Source: Propionibacterium sp. (GTDB lineage Bacteria > Actinomycetota > Actinomycetes > Propionibacteriales > Propionibacteriaceae). Taken from it: a stretch of DNA of 22,235 nt. A model generated the notes under the pieces. It made no database searches. It saw nothing but the letters and a program-made list of their open reading frames with translations, and had not been told where the DNA came from. The stretch spans positions 1 to 22,235 of the forward strand of contig DURG01000096.1 of NCBI GenBank assembly GCA_012837465.1, in the 5' to 3' direction. Positions within the stretch are counted from its first letter, which is position 1. The number at the start of each line of letters is the position of its first letter. This document shows, piece by piece, positions 8,690 to 19,135 of the stretch. Both the position numbers and the translations under genes were made by a program.

Positions 8690-8987
8690 ACAGCTTCATC
8701 AGGTTGGCGTCGTCGACCGAGGCCGAGCGGCGGGATCGGTACACGGCGACGATGATCGCCAGGCCGATCACGACTTCGGCGGCAGCCACGACCATCACGA
8801 AGAAGGCCGCGACGAGGCCGTCGAGGTTGCCATGGAATCGGGCGAATGCGACGAAGGCGAGGTTCGTGGCATTGAGCATCAGTTCGATGCTGAGGAAGGC
8901 GATGATCGCGTTGCGGCGCAGCAGGAAGCCTGCGAGGCCGATCGTGAACAGGATCGCCGAGAGGACCAGAAATCCTTCGGGGTTCAT
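8688..8987 (-). CDS. nuoK: NADH-quinone oxidoreductase subunit K
   Basis: A 99-residue, three-helix membrane subunit of complex I, homologous to MrpC of Mrp antiporters and normal in length. The two buried Glu residues of the proton path are present: E35 ([13 protein letters not shown]) and E71 ([13 protein letters not shown]), matching E36 and E72 of E. coli NuoK. Its ATG overlaps the nuoJ stop as ATGA (4 bp). The C-terminal tail [10 protein letters not shown] is polar and short. Confidence 0.98.
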   Translation of the reverse strand: MNPEGFLVLSAILFTIGLAGFLLRRNAIIAFLSIELMLNATNLAFVAFARFHGNLDGLVAAFFVMVVAAAEVVIGLAIIVAVYRSRRSASVDDANLMKL

Positions 8988-9805
8988 TCGTCATCTCCTT
9001 CGAGCTCATCGGTGCGACCCTCGAGGGCCTGGTAGGCGGTCGAGGTGGGCGCGCGCAGCTCGTCGACGTCCACGACGACACCGCGCATGGTGAGGGTCTT
9101 GGACACCGACTTCTCCGCGATGGAGCCGTCAGGCAGCAGCGCGGGGATCGAGATGGCATTGTGCCGGGCGAAGACGCCGGAGCTCGGCAGCGGGCCGGGG
9201 TGCTCGCCGGTCTCGGCGTAGCGACGCACGCGGGCGTCAGCCTCGTCGAGCTGGGACATCTTCTTCTTGAGGCGCTCGCCGTGGGCCAGCACCATCGCGC
9301 CGACCGCGGCGGTGATGAGGAGGGCGGCGCTCGCCTCGAAGAGGAACACGTACTCACCGAACAGCTTGTTCGCCAGCGACGGGATGTTGCCGCCGTACTC
9401 GGCGTTGGCCGCCGCGAGGCCGGCCGGCTGGCCGCCCATCGTGAACTGGCCGACGGCGGAGATCAGCAGGATGCCGACGCCGAGCGCGACCAACGAGGCC
9501 GCGATGCGGTGGCCCTTGAGGGTCTCCACCACCGAGTCGAGCGAGTCGATGCCGATGAGCATGACGACGAACAGGAACATCATCAGGATGGCGCCGGTGT
9601 AGACGACGATCTGGATGACGAACAGGAACGGGGCGTCCTGGGCGGCGTAGAGCACCGCCAGGGAGACCATCACGCCGGCCATCGCGATGGCCGAGTGGAT
9701 GGGCTTGCGGGACAGGAGGAAGATCAGGGCGCACACGATGGAGATGGGGGCGCACACCCAGAAGGCGACCTCACTGGCGGTCACCAGCGGGATCAAGGGG
9801 ATCAT
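8984..9805 (-). CDS. nuoJ: NADH-quinone oxidoreductase subunit J, long actinobacterial form
   Basis: A 273-residue membrane subunit. The first 175 residues hold five helices, including the third-helix segment [17 protein letters not shown] (Y69), which carries the pi-bulge linking quinone reduction to pumping. The last 95 or so residues are a cytoplasmic extension absent from E. coli NuoJ (184 residues): a basic amphipathic stretch ([10 protein letters not shown]), then [20 protein letters not shown] and an acidic end. The start is ATG 9805, overlapping the nuoI stop as ATGA, with AGGAG 7 bases upstream. The frame stays open to 10180, but that part lies inside nuoI and has no NuoJ character. 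Confidence 0.97.
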   Translation of the reverse strand: MIPLIPLVTASEVAFWVCAPISIVCALIFLLSRKPIHSAIAMAGVMVSLAVLYAAQDAPFLFVIQIVVYTGAILMMFLFVVMLIGIDSLDSVVETLKGHRIAASLVALGVGILLISAVGQFTMGGQPAGLAAANAEYGGNIPSLANKLFGEYVFLFEASAALLITAAVGAMVLAHGERLKKKMSQLDEADARVRRYAETGEHPGPLPSSGVFARHNAISIPALLPDGSIAEKSVSKTLTMRGVVVDVDELRAPTSTAYQALEGRTDELEGDDE

Positions 9806-10362
9806 TTGGCCGCTCCTGTGGTCGTCGAGCCGGTGCGGGAGTCGGGCTTGCCGGTTTCGGGCAGGCCGAGGAAGTAGTCCTTCTCGTCGTCGCCGAGGCG
9901 ACGGGGATGCGGGGGCTGCTCCATGCCGCTCAGCAGCGGGGCAAGGAGGTCTTCCTTCTCGTAGATGAGGTCGAGGCGGGAGTCGTCGGAGATCTTGAAC
10001 TCGTTGGTCATCGTGAGCGCCCGGGTGGGGCACGCCTCGATGCACAGGCCGCAGAAGATGCAGCGCAGGTAGTTGATCTGGTAGACGTGCCCGTAGCGCT
10101 CGCCGGGTGAGTAGCGGGCGTCGTCGGTGTTGTCGGCGCCCTCCACGTAGATCGCGTCCGCGGGGCAGGCCCACGCGCACAGCTCACAGCCGACGCACTT
10201 CTCCAGGCCGTCGGGCCAGCGGTTGAGCTGGTGACGCCCGTGGAAGCGCGGCATCGTGACCTTCTCCGCCCCCTTCTTGTGGGGGTAGGACTGCGTGAAC
10301 GTCTTGCGGAAGATCGTGTTGAACGTGACGCCGAAGCCGGCCCACTGGTCGAAGATGCCCAT
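9802..10362 (-). CDS. nuoI: NADH-quinone oxidoreductase subunit I
   Basis: A 186-residue ferredoxin-like subunit carrying the N6a and N6b [4Fe-4S] clusters in the connecting arm of complex I. The two motifs are [12 protein letters not shown] (C56, C59, C62, C66) and [12 protein letters not shown] (C101, C104, C107, C111). The N-terminal stretch [20 protein letters not shown] is the amphipathic anchor at the membrane interface. A C-terminal tail of about 60 residues, polar and Pro-rich near [19 protein letters not shown], is typical of actinobacterial forms. It overlaps the nuoH stop by one base (TGATG), with an AAGGAAG ribosome binding site upstream. Confidence 0.98.
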   Translation of the reverse strand: MGIFDQWAGFGVTFNTIFRKTFTQSYPHKKGAEKVTMPRFHGRHQLNRWPDGLEKCVGCELCAWACPADAIYVEGADNTDDARYSPGERYGHVYQINYLRCIFCGLCIEACPTRALTMTNEFKISDDSRLDLIYEKEDLLAPLLSGMEQPPHPRRLGDDEKDYFLGLPETGKPDSRTGSTTTGAAK

Positions 10363-11693
10363 CAGGCTTCCTTCCCTTCTGCGGTGACCTCAGCGGCGGG
10401 CTCCTCCTGCGCGGGACCGCGCACGACGCCTGCCAGTTCGGGCAGCACCTGTCCTGGCATGGGCGGCACGGGGTAGCCGCCGGCGAAGGGGTCGTATACC
10501 TCTTCGCCCTCAATGGCCCGCTCCTCCGGCACCTCGGCGACCGGGTTCTTGCCGCCGAACATCCACCACAGGACGATCAGCAGCGCGAGGCCGAGGCCGA
10601 GGGTCGCGTTGCGGAACTCGGTGTTGGCGACCAGCGCCACGACGATGATCCAGATCAGCGAGATCTCGATGAGCGCCTTCCAGCCGAGGCTCATGAACTG
10701 GTCGTAACGGAGGCGGGGCAGGGTGCCACGCAGCCACACGAACACGGAGATGAGCAGCTGGACCTTGATCATGAAGAAGATCGGGCCGAACCACGGGTTG
10801 TTGAAGAACTCGATGTTGTTGAGCGGCCAGAACGGCAGGTAGCCGCCCAGGAACAGCGTCGTGCACACCGCCGACACCGTCGCCATGTTGATGTACTCAG
10901 CGAGGAAGTACAGGGCGTAGCGGAAGCCGGAGTACTCGGTGAGGTACCCGGAGACAAGCTCGGACTCACACTCGGGCAGGTCGAACGGGGCGCGGTTGGT
11001 CTCGCCGACCATCGCGATCGCGTAGATGATGAAGGACGGGATCAGCAGCAGGAAGTACCAGCCCTGGATGCCCAGCGGGATCTCGATGTTGGTGAACGGG
11101 ACCACCAGTTGCAGCGCGTTGCCCTGGGATTCCACGATCTCAGAGGTCGACATGGAGCCGGCCATCAGGAAGACGGCCACCATCGACAGGCCCATGGAGA
11201 TCTCGTAGGAGATCATCTGGGCGGTCGAGCGGATGGAGCCGAGGAACGAGTAGGTGGAGTTGCCCGCCCAGCCGGCCAGCACGATGCCGTAGATGCCGAT
11301 CGAGGCCGAGGCCAGGATGAACACGGCCGCGACCGGGAGGTCGGTGAGCTGCAGCCTGGTCTCCACTCCGAACATGGTCACCTGCCCACCGAACGGGATG
11401 ACCGTCCAGCAGGTGAAGGCGGCCACGGCCGTCAGGATGGGGGCCAGGTTGAAGATCCACTTGTCGGCGTGCTTCGGGCGGAAGTCCTCCTTGACGAGGG
11501 CCTTCAGTCCGTCGCCGAGCGCCTGCCCGAGGCCGAGGGGGCCGTTCATGATGGGGCCGAGGCGGTGCTGCATCTTGCCGACGAGGCGCCGCTCGTACCA
11601 GACGTTGAAGATGGTCCAGACCAGGAGGATGACGAACAACCCCACCACCTTGATCAGCACCAACCACCACGGGTCGTTCATGAAGACGTTCAT
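10362..11693 (-). CDS. nuoH: NADH-quinone oxidoreductase subunit H
   Basis: A 443-residue membrane subunit that forms much of the quinone chamber. The diagnostic loop [20 protein letters not shown] starts at residue 230 and is intact; [15 protein letters not shown] near the N-terminus is also typical. After the last helix (about residue 380) comes a cytoplasmic tail of roughly 60 residues rich in Pro, Glu and Ala, making the protein about 115 residues longer than E. coli NuoH. ATG 11693 overlaps the nuoG stop as ATGA and has AAGGAG 7 bases upstream, which favours it over the Met at residue 5. Confidence 0.98.
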   Translation of the reverse strand: MNVFMNDPWWLVLIKVVGLFVILLVWTIFNVWYERRLVGKMQHRLGPIMNGPLGLGQALGDGLKALVKEDFRPKHADKWIFNLAPILTAVAAFTCWTVIPFGGQVTMFGVETRLQLTDLPVAAVFILASASIGIYGIVLAGWAGNSTYSFLGSIRSTAQMISYEISMGLSMVAVFLMAGSMSTSEIVESQGNALQLVVPFTNIEIPLGIQGWYFLLLIPSFIIYAIAMVGETNRAPFDLPECESELVSGYLTEYSGFRYALYFLAEYINMATVSAVCTTLFLGGYLPFWPLNNIEFFNNPWFGPIFFMIKVQLLISVFVWLRGTLPRLRYDQFMSLGWKALIEISLIWIIVVALVANTEFRNATLGLGLALLIVLWWMFGGKNPVAEVPEERAIEGEEVYDPFAGGYPVPPMPGQVLPELAGVVRGPAQEEPAAEVTAEGKEA

Positions 11694-14101
11694 GCCTCAG
11701 CTCCTTCAACGACGGTGACTGCCGTGACGTGGACTTGAGAACCCGGATTGGCGGCGAGCCGCTCCCCCGGGCCGGGGTTCATGGGCACCCAGACGACGCC
11801 GTCGACCATGTCGGCGACGACCTCGACGGGCAGCACCAGGCTGGTGCCGTTTGCCTCGATGGTGGCGACCTCGGCCAGGCCGAGCTGCTCGGCGGTGGCG
11901 GCGGAGGCTCGTACCACGGCCGGGCGGGCGGTGGCACGCAGTGCCAGTTCGTAGTCGTTGCCCTGCGAGGCATCCAGCAGCTCGCGCCAGCTGGCGACGA
12001 CCAGGTCGCCCTGCGCGGCAGGAGCCGCCTCGACGGTCGGGGCCGGCGGGCGCTCCCCGTCCCAGGCACCGAGTTCCGAGAAGTCCGCATAGGCGAGCTT
12101 GGAACCACGGAAGCCGAGGTCGGAGCCCAGCGCGTCCGCGAGGGCCGCGAGGATCCGGATGTCGGTCATGGGCGACATCGGGCGCTTGACGACCGTGTTG
12201 ACGCGTCCGACCCGGTGCTCCCAGTTCAGGAAGTGGCCGGCCTGTTCCTCGAGGAGGGCCGCCGGGAAGACGACGTCGGCGCGTTCGGTCACGGCGCTGG
12301 CGCGCTGTTCGATGCTCACCACGAATTCGGCGGCTTCCAGACCGGCGAGCGCGGTGGCCGGATCGGCCAGGTCGTACGGGTCGACGCCGGCGACCAGCAG
12401 GCCACGCAGCGACCCGTCGGCCAGTGCGGCGAACTGCTCGTCGGCGGAGAGGCCCGCCTCGGAGGGCAGCGAGCCGACGCCCCACTGGGACGCGACGTCC
12501 ACGCGGGCGGCGGCATCGGAAACCGTGCGACCACCGGGGAGGAGCGCCGGAAGGCAGCCGGCCTCGATGGCCCCGACGTCGCCAGCGCGACGTGGGATCC
12601 AGGCGACGCGGGCGCCGGTGGCGTCAGCCTTGGCGGCGACTGCGCTGAGGACGCCCGGGAGGGCGCCGGCGCGCTCGCCGACGAGGATGACCGTGCCGCT
12701 GTCGAGGTCGTCGAGCCCGTCGAGCGCCGCTGCCTCGGCACCGGGTGCGGTGGCGATCAGCGTGGCCGAGAGCTTGTCGGAGCCGCGCGACAGGAACGGC
12801 GCGATGGTGGTGACGCGGAGGTCGTTGTTGCGCACGGCCTTGCGGAGGCGCAGGAACACGATCGGGGACTCGTCCTCGGGCTCGAAGCTGACCAGCACGA
12901 CGTGCTTGGCACCCTCGAGATCCGCGTAGGTGACGGACTCGTCGACCGAGCGGCCCGCCACTCGGGCGGCGAGGAACTCGGCCTCCTCTGCGGAGGCGGC
13001 ACGGGAGCGGAAGTCGATGCTGTTGGTGCCGAGCACCGCGCGGGCGAACTTGCCGTAGGCGTAGGACGCCTCGACGGTCAGGCGGCCACCGGTCTGCACG
13101 CCGATCGAGGTGCCGACGGAGCGCAGCCCCTGCACGGCGACGTCGATGGCCTCGGGCCACGAGGCGGGCTCGAGCACCCCGTCGCGCCGCACGAGCGGGC
13201 AGGTGATGCGGTCGTCGCCGCGGCCGTACATGAAGCCGAAGCGGCCCTTGTCACAGCTCCACTCCTCGTTGACCTCCGGATTGTCGCCGGCGAGGCGACG
13301 CTTGACCTGGTGGTGGCGGTGGTCGGAGCGCAGTTCACAACCGGCGGCGCAGTGCTCACAGGTGGTGGTCGTCGACACGAGGTCGAACGGACGGGCCTGG
13401 AAGCGGTACGCGGCCGAGGTGAGGGCGCCCACGGGGCAGATCTGGACGACGTTGCCGGAGAAGTAGGAGTCGTACGGGTCCTGCTCGTAGAAGCCGACCT
13501 GCTGCAGCGCGCCGCGCTCAACCAGGGCGATGAACGGGTCGCCCGAGATCTGCTCGGAGAAGCGGGTGCAGCGCGCACACAGCACGCAGCGCTCACGGTC
13601 GAGGAGGATCTGGGCGGAGATGCTCACCGGCTTCGGGAAGGTGCGCTTGAGCCCCTCGTAGCGGGACTCGCCGTACCCCTGGGCCAGCGACTGGTTCTGC
13701 AGGGGGCACTCGCCGCCCTTGTCGCAGATGGGGCAGTCGAGCGGGTGGTTGATCAGCAGGAACTCCAGCATGCCCTTCTGCGCCTTGTCGGCGACGGGCG
13801 AAGTGCGCTGGGTGTTGACCACCATGCCCTCGGCGACCGGCATGGTGCAGGAGGCCTGGGGCTTCGGGAAGCCGCGGCCGTTGCCGGCGTCCGGGATGTC
13901 GACCATGCACTGGCGGCAGGCGCCGACGGGGTCGAGCAGCGGGTGGTCGCAGAAGCGCGGGATGGCGGTGCCGATCATCTCGGCGGCGCGGATGATCAGC
14001 GTGCCCTTGGGGACGCTCACCTCCGTGCCGTCGATGGTCAGCGTGACCAGGTCAGGCTTCGGCGCCACCTCGGCCGAGGTCTTGTTGGCGTCGACGGTCA
14101 T
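11690..14101 (-). CDS. nuoG: NADH-quinone oxidoreductase subunit G
   Basis: The 803-residue iron-sulfur subunit of the peripheral arm. An N-terminal [2Fe-2S] domain has C51, C62, C65 and C85. Cluster N5 ligands are H119, C123, C126 and C132 (HPLDCPICDKGGEC). Cluster N4 ligands are C172, C175, C178 and C222. A fourth site CEHCAAGC (C248, C251, C255) plus C283 supplies the extra N7 [4Fe-4S] cluster, as in E. coli and Thermus but missing in many lineages. The remaining 500 residues are a molybdopterin-oxidoreductase-like domain without obvious cofactor ligands, ending in an MopB-type beta domain (WVPMNPGPGERLAANPGSQV). ATG 14101 overlaps the nuoF stop as ATGA; AAGGAG lies 7 bases upstream. Confidence 0.98.
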   Translation of the reverse strand: MTVDANKTSAEVAPKPDLVTLTIDGTEVSVPKGTLIIRAAEMIGTAIPRFCDHPLLDPVGACRQCMVDIPDAGNGRGFPKPQASCTMPVAEGMVVNTQRTSPVADKAQKGMLEFLLINHPLDCPICDKGGECPLQNQSLAQGYGESRYEGLKRTFPKPVSISAQILLDRERCVLCARCTRFSEQISGDPFIALVERGALQQVGFYEQDPYDSYFSGNVVQICPVGALTSAAYRFQARPFDLVSTTTTCEHCAAGCELRSDHRHHQVKRRLAGDNPEVNEEWSCDKGRFGFMYGRGDDRITCPLVRRDGVLEPASWPEAIDVAVQGLRSVGTSIGVQTGGRLTVEASYAYGKFARAVLGTNSIDFRSRAASAEEAEFLAARVAGRSVDESVTYADLEGAKHVVLVSFEPEDESPIVFLRLRKAVRNNDLRVTTIAPFLSRGSDKLSATLIATAPGAEAAALDGLDDLDSGTVILVGERAGALPGVLSAVAAKADATGARVAWIPRRAGDVGAIEAGCLPALLPGGRTVSDAAARVDVASQWGVGSLPSEAGLSADEQFAALADGSLRGLLVAGVDPYDLADPATALAGLEAAEFVVSIEQRASAVTERADVVFPAALLEEQAGHFLNWEHRVGRVNTVVKRPMSPMTDIRILAALADALGSDLGFRGSKLAYADFSELGAWDGERPPAPTVEAAPAAQGDLVVASWRELLDASQGNDYELALRATARPAVVRASAATAEQLGLAEVATIEANGTSLVLPVEVVADMVDGVVWVPMNPGPGERLAANPGSQVHVTAVTVVEGAEA

Positions 14102-15411
14102 CGCACGTCTCCTTCCGCGGCGAACAGTGCGCTCTTCTCGTAGGGGAACAGCTCCCAGGCCGGGGTGTGGTACCCCTGTTCGAACTCGGAGCGGAAGTAC
14201 TTCACCGCACTGGTCACGGCGGCGACGGCACCGTCCGCGAGCGCGCAGAAGGAGCGGCCGCCGATGTTGTCACAGATGTCGAGGAGCTTGTCGACATCGC
14301 CCTCCTGGGCGGTGCCGGCCTCGAACTTCATCAGGAGCTGGACGAGCCACCAGGTGCCCTCACGGCACGGGGTGCACTTGCCGCAGCTCTCGTGCTTGTA
14401 GAACTCCACGAAGCGCAGCGTGGTGCGTACCACCGAGGTCGTGTCGTCGAAGATCTGCAGCGCCTTGGTGCCCAGCATCGAGCCGGCGGCGGCCATGCCC
14501 TCGTAGTCCATCGGGAGGTCGAGGTGCTCGCCCGTCAGGATGGGCGTGGAGGAACCGCCGGGGGTGAAGAACTTCAACTCGTGGCCGTCGCGCATGCCGC
14601 CGCCGAGCTCGATGAGCTCGCGGAGCGTCACGCCGAGGGGGGCCTCGAACTGGCCGGGGGTCTTGATGTGGCCGGACAGCGAGTAGAGCGTGTAGCCCTT
14701 CGACTTCTCCGTGCCCATCGACTGGAACCAGTCCGCGCCGTGGTTGACGATCGACGGCACCGAAGAGATGGACTCGACGTTGTTGACCACCGTCGGGGAG
14801 GCGTAGAGGCCTGCCACAGCGGGGAACGGCGGGCGGAGTCGCGGCTGGCCGCGGCGGCCTTCGAGGGAGTCGAGCAGGGCCGTCTCCTCGCCGCAGATGT
14901 AGGCGCCCGCACCGGCGTGGACGATGATGTCCAGGTCGTAGCCGGTGCCCAGGATGTTCTTGCCCAGGTAGCCGGCGGCGTACGCCTCCCGCACGGCCTG
15001 CTGGAGGCGGCGGATGACGTGCAGCACCTCACCGCGGCAGTAGATGAACGCGGTGTGGGAGTTGATGGCGAAGCTGGAGATGATGATGCCCTCCACCAGC
15101 GTGTGGGGCGTGGCCATCATCAGCGGGATGTCCTTGCAGGTGCCCGGCTCCGACTCGTCGGCGTTGACGACGAGGTACTTCGGGTTGGGATTGTCCTGCG
15201 GGACGAAGGACCACTTCATGCCCGTCGGGAAGCCTGCACCTCCGCGGCCTCGGAGGTTGGCGTCCTTGACCAGCGTGATGAGGTCTGCCGGCTGCATGGT
15301 CAGGGCCTTGCGCATCGCGCGGTAGCCACCGGTGGCCTCGTAACGGGCCAGCTTCCACGAGTTCGGCGTCCCCCACTGTTCGCTGAGGACGGGGGTCAGC
15401 AGATCGGTCAC
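14098..15411 (-). CDS. nuoF: NADH-quinone oxidoreductase subunit F
   Basis: A 437-residue subunit that binds NADH, FMN and the N3 [4Fe-4S] cluster, the electron entry point of complex I. The glycine-rich loop GRGGAGFPTG is at 55-64, NADESEPGTCKD at 83-94 (FMN pocket), GAGAYICGEETALLDSLEG at 167-185, and the cluster ligands ESCGKCTPCREG give C343, C346 and C349 with C389 (RSFCALADGA). The start is GTG 15411, overlapping the nuoE stop as GTGA, with AGGAGG 7 bases upstream. All expected residues are present. Confidence 0.98.
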   Translation of the reverse strand: MTDLLTPVLSEQWGTPNSWKLARYEATGGYRAMRKALTMQPADLITLVKDANLRGRGGAGFPTGMKWSFVPQDNPNPKYLVVNADESEPGTCKDIPLMMATPHTLVEGIIISSFAINSHTAFIYCRGEVLHVIRRLQQAVREAYAAGYLGKNILGTGYDLDIIVHAGAGAYICGEETALLDSLEGRRGQPRLRPPFPAVAGLYASPTVVNNVESISSVPSIVNHGADWFQSMGTEKSKGYTLYSLSGHIKTPGQFEAPLGVTLRELIELGGGMRDGHELKFFTPGGSSTPILTGEHLDLPMDYEGMAAAGSMLGTKALQIFDDTTSVVRTTLRFVEFYKHESCGKCTPCREGTWWLVQLLMKFEAGTAQEGDVDKLLDICDNIGGRSFCALADGAVAAVTSAVKYFRSEFEQGYHTPAWELFPYEKSALFAAEGDVR

Positions 15412-16147
15412 TGTGCAGCCTCCTGCTCAGGAGCGGCCGGCTTGGCGTCTGCGGCCGGTGCCTTCCAGTTCTTCTCACGGGCGATCTCGACGCCGGCGAG
15501 CGACGCGGGGCCGGCGGACGGGCCCTCGTCGGCACGGCCGTCGGGGAAGCCTGCGAGCACGCGCTCGGCTTCCTTCCACGTGGTGATCACGGCGCCGCGC
15601 GAGGAGACGACCTCCTCGTCGGCGAGCAGCTTGTCGAGCAGCTCATCGGCCTTCTGGGGGGTCATGTTGTCGAAGAACTCCCAGTTGACCATCATCACCG
15701 GCGCGTAGTCGCACGCGGCGTTGCACTCGAGGCGTTCCAGCGAGATCTGCCCGTCGGGAGTGGTCTGGCCCTCGTCGATGCCGAGGCGCTTCTTGGCGCG
15801 CTCCAGGAGGATGTCGCCACCCATCACGGCGCACAGCGCCGTGGTGCAGACACCGACGTGCTGCTTGCCGGCCGGGCGACGCTTGTACATGGTGTAGAAC
15901 GTGGCCACGCCGGAGACCTGGGCGGTGGTGATGCCCAGCACGTCGGCGCAGGCCTCGATGCCGCGGGGGCTGATGCGGCCGTCGACCGACTGGACGAGGT
16001 GCAGCATCGGCAGCAGTGCGGAGCGGGGCTGCGGGTAGCGGCCCGCGAGCTCACGCAACTCGTCGATGGTGGTCTCGTCGATGTTGGTCGACTGGTCCGC
16101 GTAGTCCACCGAGCCGGATTCGGGGAAGTGGCTCTCAAAGTGGCCGC

Positions 16148-16151
<4 letters not shown>
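15408..16151 (-). CDS. nuoE: NADH-quinone oxidoreductase subunit E
   Basis: A 247-residue thioredoxin-fold subunit with the N1a [2Fe-2S] cluster, which sits beside NuoF. Ligands are C102 and C107 (CTTALC) and C143 and C147 (CNAACDYAP). The N-terminal helical bundle carries the usual [20 protein letters not shown]. The last 50-60 residues are an Ala/Pro-rich, low-complexity tail beyond the E. coli length (166 residues). ATG 16151 overlaps the nuoD stop as ATGA, with GGAGG 9 bases upstream. The frame is open up to 16226, but the extra 25 Arg-rich residues are nuoD antiframe sequence and not part of the protein. Confidence 0.98.
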
Positions 16152-17490
<1,339 letters not shown>

Positions 17491-17494
<4 letters not shown>

Positions 17495-18192
17495 GAGTAG
17501 GTCCTCCGGTTGTCGGGAGCGGGCACGTGCGCGCCCTTGTACTCGACGTCGACGCCACCGAGCGGGTAGTCCTTCCGCTGCGGGTGGCCCTTCCAGTCGT
17601 CCGGCATGAGGATGCGCGTGAGCGACGGGTGGCCGTCGAAGACGATGCCGAACATGTCCCACGTCTCGCGCTCGTGGTAATCGGCCATGGGGTACGTGGC
17701 CACGATGGAGGGGATGTGCGGATCCTCGTCGGGGCAGCTGACCTCCAGGCGGACCCGGCGGTTGTGGGTGTAGCTCAGCAGGTGGTAGACGGAGTGGAGC
17801 TCCTCGCCCTTCTCCTGCGGGTAGTGCACTCCGGAGACCGACACGCACACCTCGAAGCGCAGGTGCGGGTCATCACGGAACGTCTTGGCGACGGCGGTCA
17901 AGTGCTCGCGGGGCACGTAGATGGTCAGCTCGCCACGGTCGAACAGCACGCGGGCGCCGCCGAGTTCCTCGGGGAGCACCTCCAGCGCGCGGCTGTGGAT
18001 GGCGTCGGCCGGCTCGTCGAACGGGGGCTCGGACTGGCCGGGCATCGTGAGTTCACGTTGCAGGCCGCCGTAGCCGGAGGTGTCGCCGGAGCCGCGCGAC
18101 CACATGCCCGCCTTGCTGGCGAACACCGGCTGCTGCGCGGGCATGCCCGACGTCGACGGGAGGTTCTCCTCAGGAGTCAGTTCGTCGCTCAT
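17491..18192 (-). CDS. nuoC: NADH-quinone oxidoreductase subunit C
   Basis: A 233-residue 30-kDa-type subunit of the peripheral arm, separate from nuoD here (the two are fused in E. coli). The family signature [20 protein letters not shown] is followed by [20 protein letters not shown]. The N-terminal 60 or so residues form a flexible extension containing [13 protein letters not shown], common to actinobacterial NuoC. ATG 18192 overlaps the nuoB stop as ATGA and has AAGGGG 8 bases upstream; the open frame up to 18261 is not needed. Confidence 0.97.
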
Positions 18193-18743
18193 CGCATGAG
18201 CCCCTTCATCTCGACCTTCGCCGGACGGGCGAGTGCGGCCTGCTCGGTGTCCTCGACCCACTTCTCCATGTTGGCGCCGATGGGGTGCTTGAGGACCTTC
18301 TCGCGCAGCTTGAACATGCCCTCGATGAGCATGTCGGGGCGGGGCGGGCAGCCGGGGATGTACATGTCGACCGGAAGGAAGTGGTCACAGCCCTGCACGA
18401 CCGCGTAGTTGTTGAACATGCCGCCCGACGAGGCGCAGGCGCCCATCGCGATGACCCACTTGGGGTTCGGCATCTGGTCATAGACCTGGCGCACGACCGG
18501 CGCCATCTTCTGCGACACGCGCCCCGACACGATCATGAGGTCGGCCTGGCGCGGCGAGGCGCGGAACACTTCCTGGCCCCAACGGCCGGCGTCGTAGCGC
18601 GGCGTGCCGTAGGCCATCATCTCGATGGCGCAGCAGGCCAGGCCCATGGTGGCGGGCCAGAAGGACGTCCGGCGAGCCCATCCGAAGATGGCTTCGACGC
18701 TGGTCAGCAGGATGCCGCTAGGAATCTTGTCTTCGATACCCAT
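18189..18743 (-). CDS. nuoB: NADH-quinone oxidoreductase subunit B
   Basis: A 184-residue subunit that holds N2, the last [4Fe-4S] cluster, which reduces menaquinone. Ligands are the adjacent pair C37 and C38 ([13 protein letters not shown]), C103 ([11 protein letters not shown]) and C132 (YIPGCPPRP). The segment [20 protein letters not shown] is typical. Start ATG 18743 has a GGAGAG-type ribosome binding site. It begins 16 bp after nuoA, one of the few gaps rather than overlaps in the operon. Confidence 0.98.
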   Translation of the reverse strand: MGIEDKIPSGILLTSVEAIFGWARRTSFWPATMGLACCAIEMMAYGTPRYDAGRWGQEVFRASPRQADLMIVSGRVSQKMAPVVRQVYDQMPNPKWVIAMGACASSGGMFNNYAVVQGCDHFLPVDMYIPGCPPRPDMLIEGMFKLREKVLKHPIGANMEKWVEDTEQAALARPAKVEMKGLMR

Positions 18744-18759
18744 TGAAAAGACTCTCCGA

Positions 18760-19119
18760 TCATTCCCAGTCGAGGCCGTTGCGGCGCAGGACGTAGACGT
18801 AAGGGATGAAGAACAGAACGATGAACACGATCATGGCGATGATCGCGAACATGCTCAGTTGGTTGTAGGCCACGGCCCACGGCAGGAGGAACACCACTTC
18901 GATGTCGAAGACGATGAACATCATGGCCGTGATGTAGTACTTGACCGGGAACCGGCCGCCGCCGATCGGCTGTGGGGTGGGCTGGATGCCGCACTCGTAG
19001 CTGTCGTACTTCGCACGGTTGTACCGAGCCGGCCCGACGACCAGGCTCAGCCCCATGGAGACCACGACGAACACGGTGGCGAGCAGCACCATGCCGACGA
19101 TGGGGATATAGGGGTTCAT
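18760..19119 (-). CDS. nuoA: NADH-quinone oxidoreductase subunit A
   Basis: A 119-residue, three-helix membrane subunit next to the quinone site. The helix 1-2 loop has [11 protein letters not shown] with the conserved Cys (C43), and helix 2 has [15 protein letters not shown] with the proton-path acidic residues D72 and E74. I chose ATG 19119, with AAGGA about 7 bases upstream. The frame is open to 19194, but that part overlaps the end of the reductase gene and lacks NuoA character. It starts 16 bp after the geranylgeranyl reductase-family gene, so that gene is probably the first of the operon. Confidence 0.97.
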   Translation of the reverse strand: MNPYIPIVGMVLLATVFVVVSMGLSLVVGPARYNRAKYDSYECGIQPTPQPIGGGRFPVKYYITAMMFIVFDIEVVFLLPWAVAYNQLSMFAIIAMIVFIVLFFIPYVYVLRRNGLDWE

Positions 19120-19135
19120 CCTTCTTTCCTTCCGA

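Noticed and set aside
9806..10180. Longer open frame upstream of nuoJ (398 codons in total)
   Set aside because: The extra part is Arg/Pro-rich sequence inside nuoI. The ATG at 9805 has a good ribosome binding site and the ATGA overlap used throughout the operon.
11729..14143. An 804-codon plus-strand open frame opposite nuoG, with similar long ones at 6746-8755 (opposite nuoL) and 4219-5670 and 5424-6776 (opposite nuoN/nuoM)
   Set aside because: They mirror intact, motif-bearing nuo genes. Their translations are biased to Asp, Glu, His, Gly, Arg and Gln with no recognisable domain, as expected from antisense reading of high-GC coding DNA.
17495..17848. Longer open frame upstream of nuoD (566 codons in total)
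   Set aside because: It lies within nuoC in another frame and is Arg/Pro/Gly-rich. GTG 17494 has GGAGG and a GTGA overlap.
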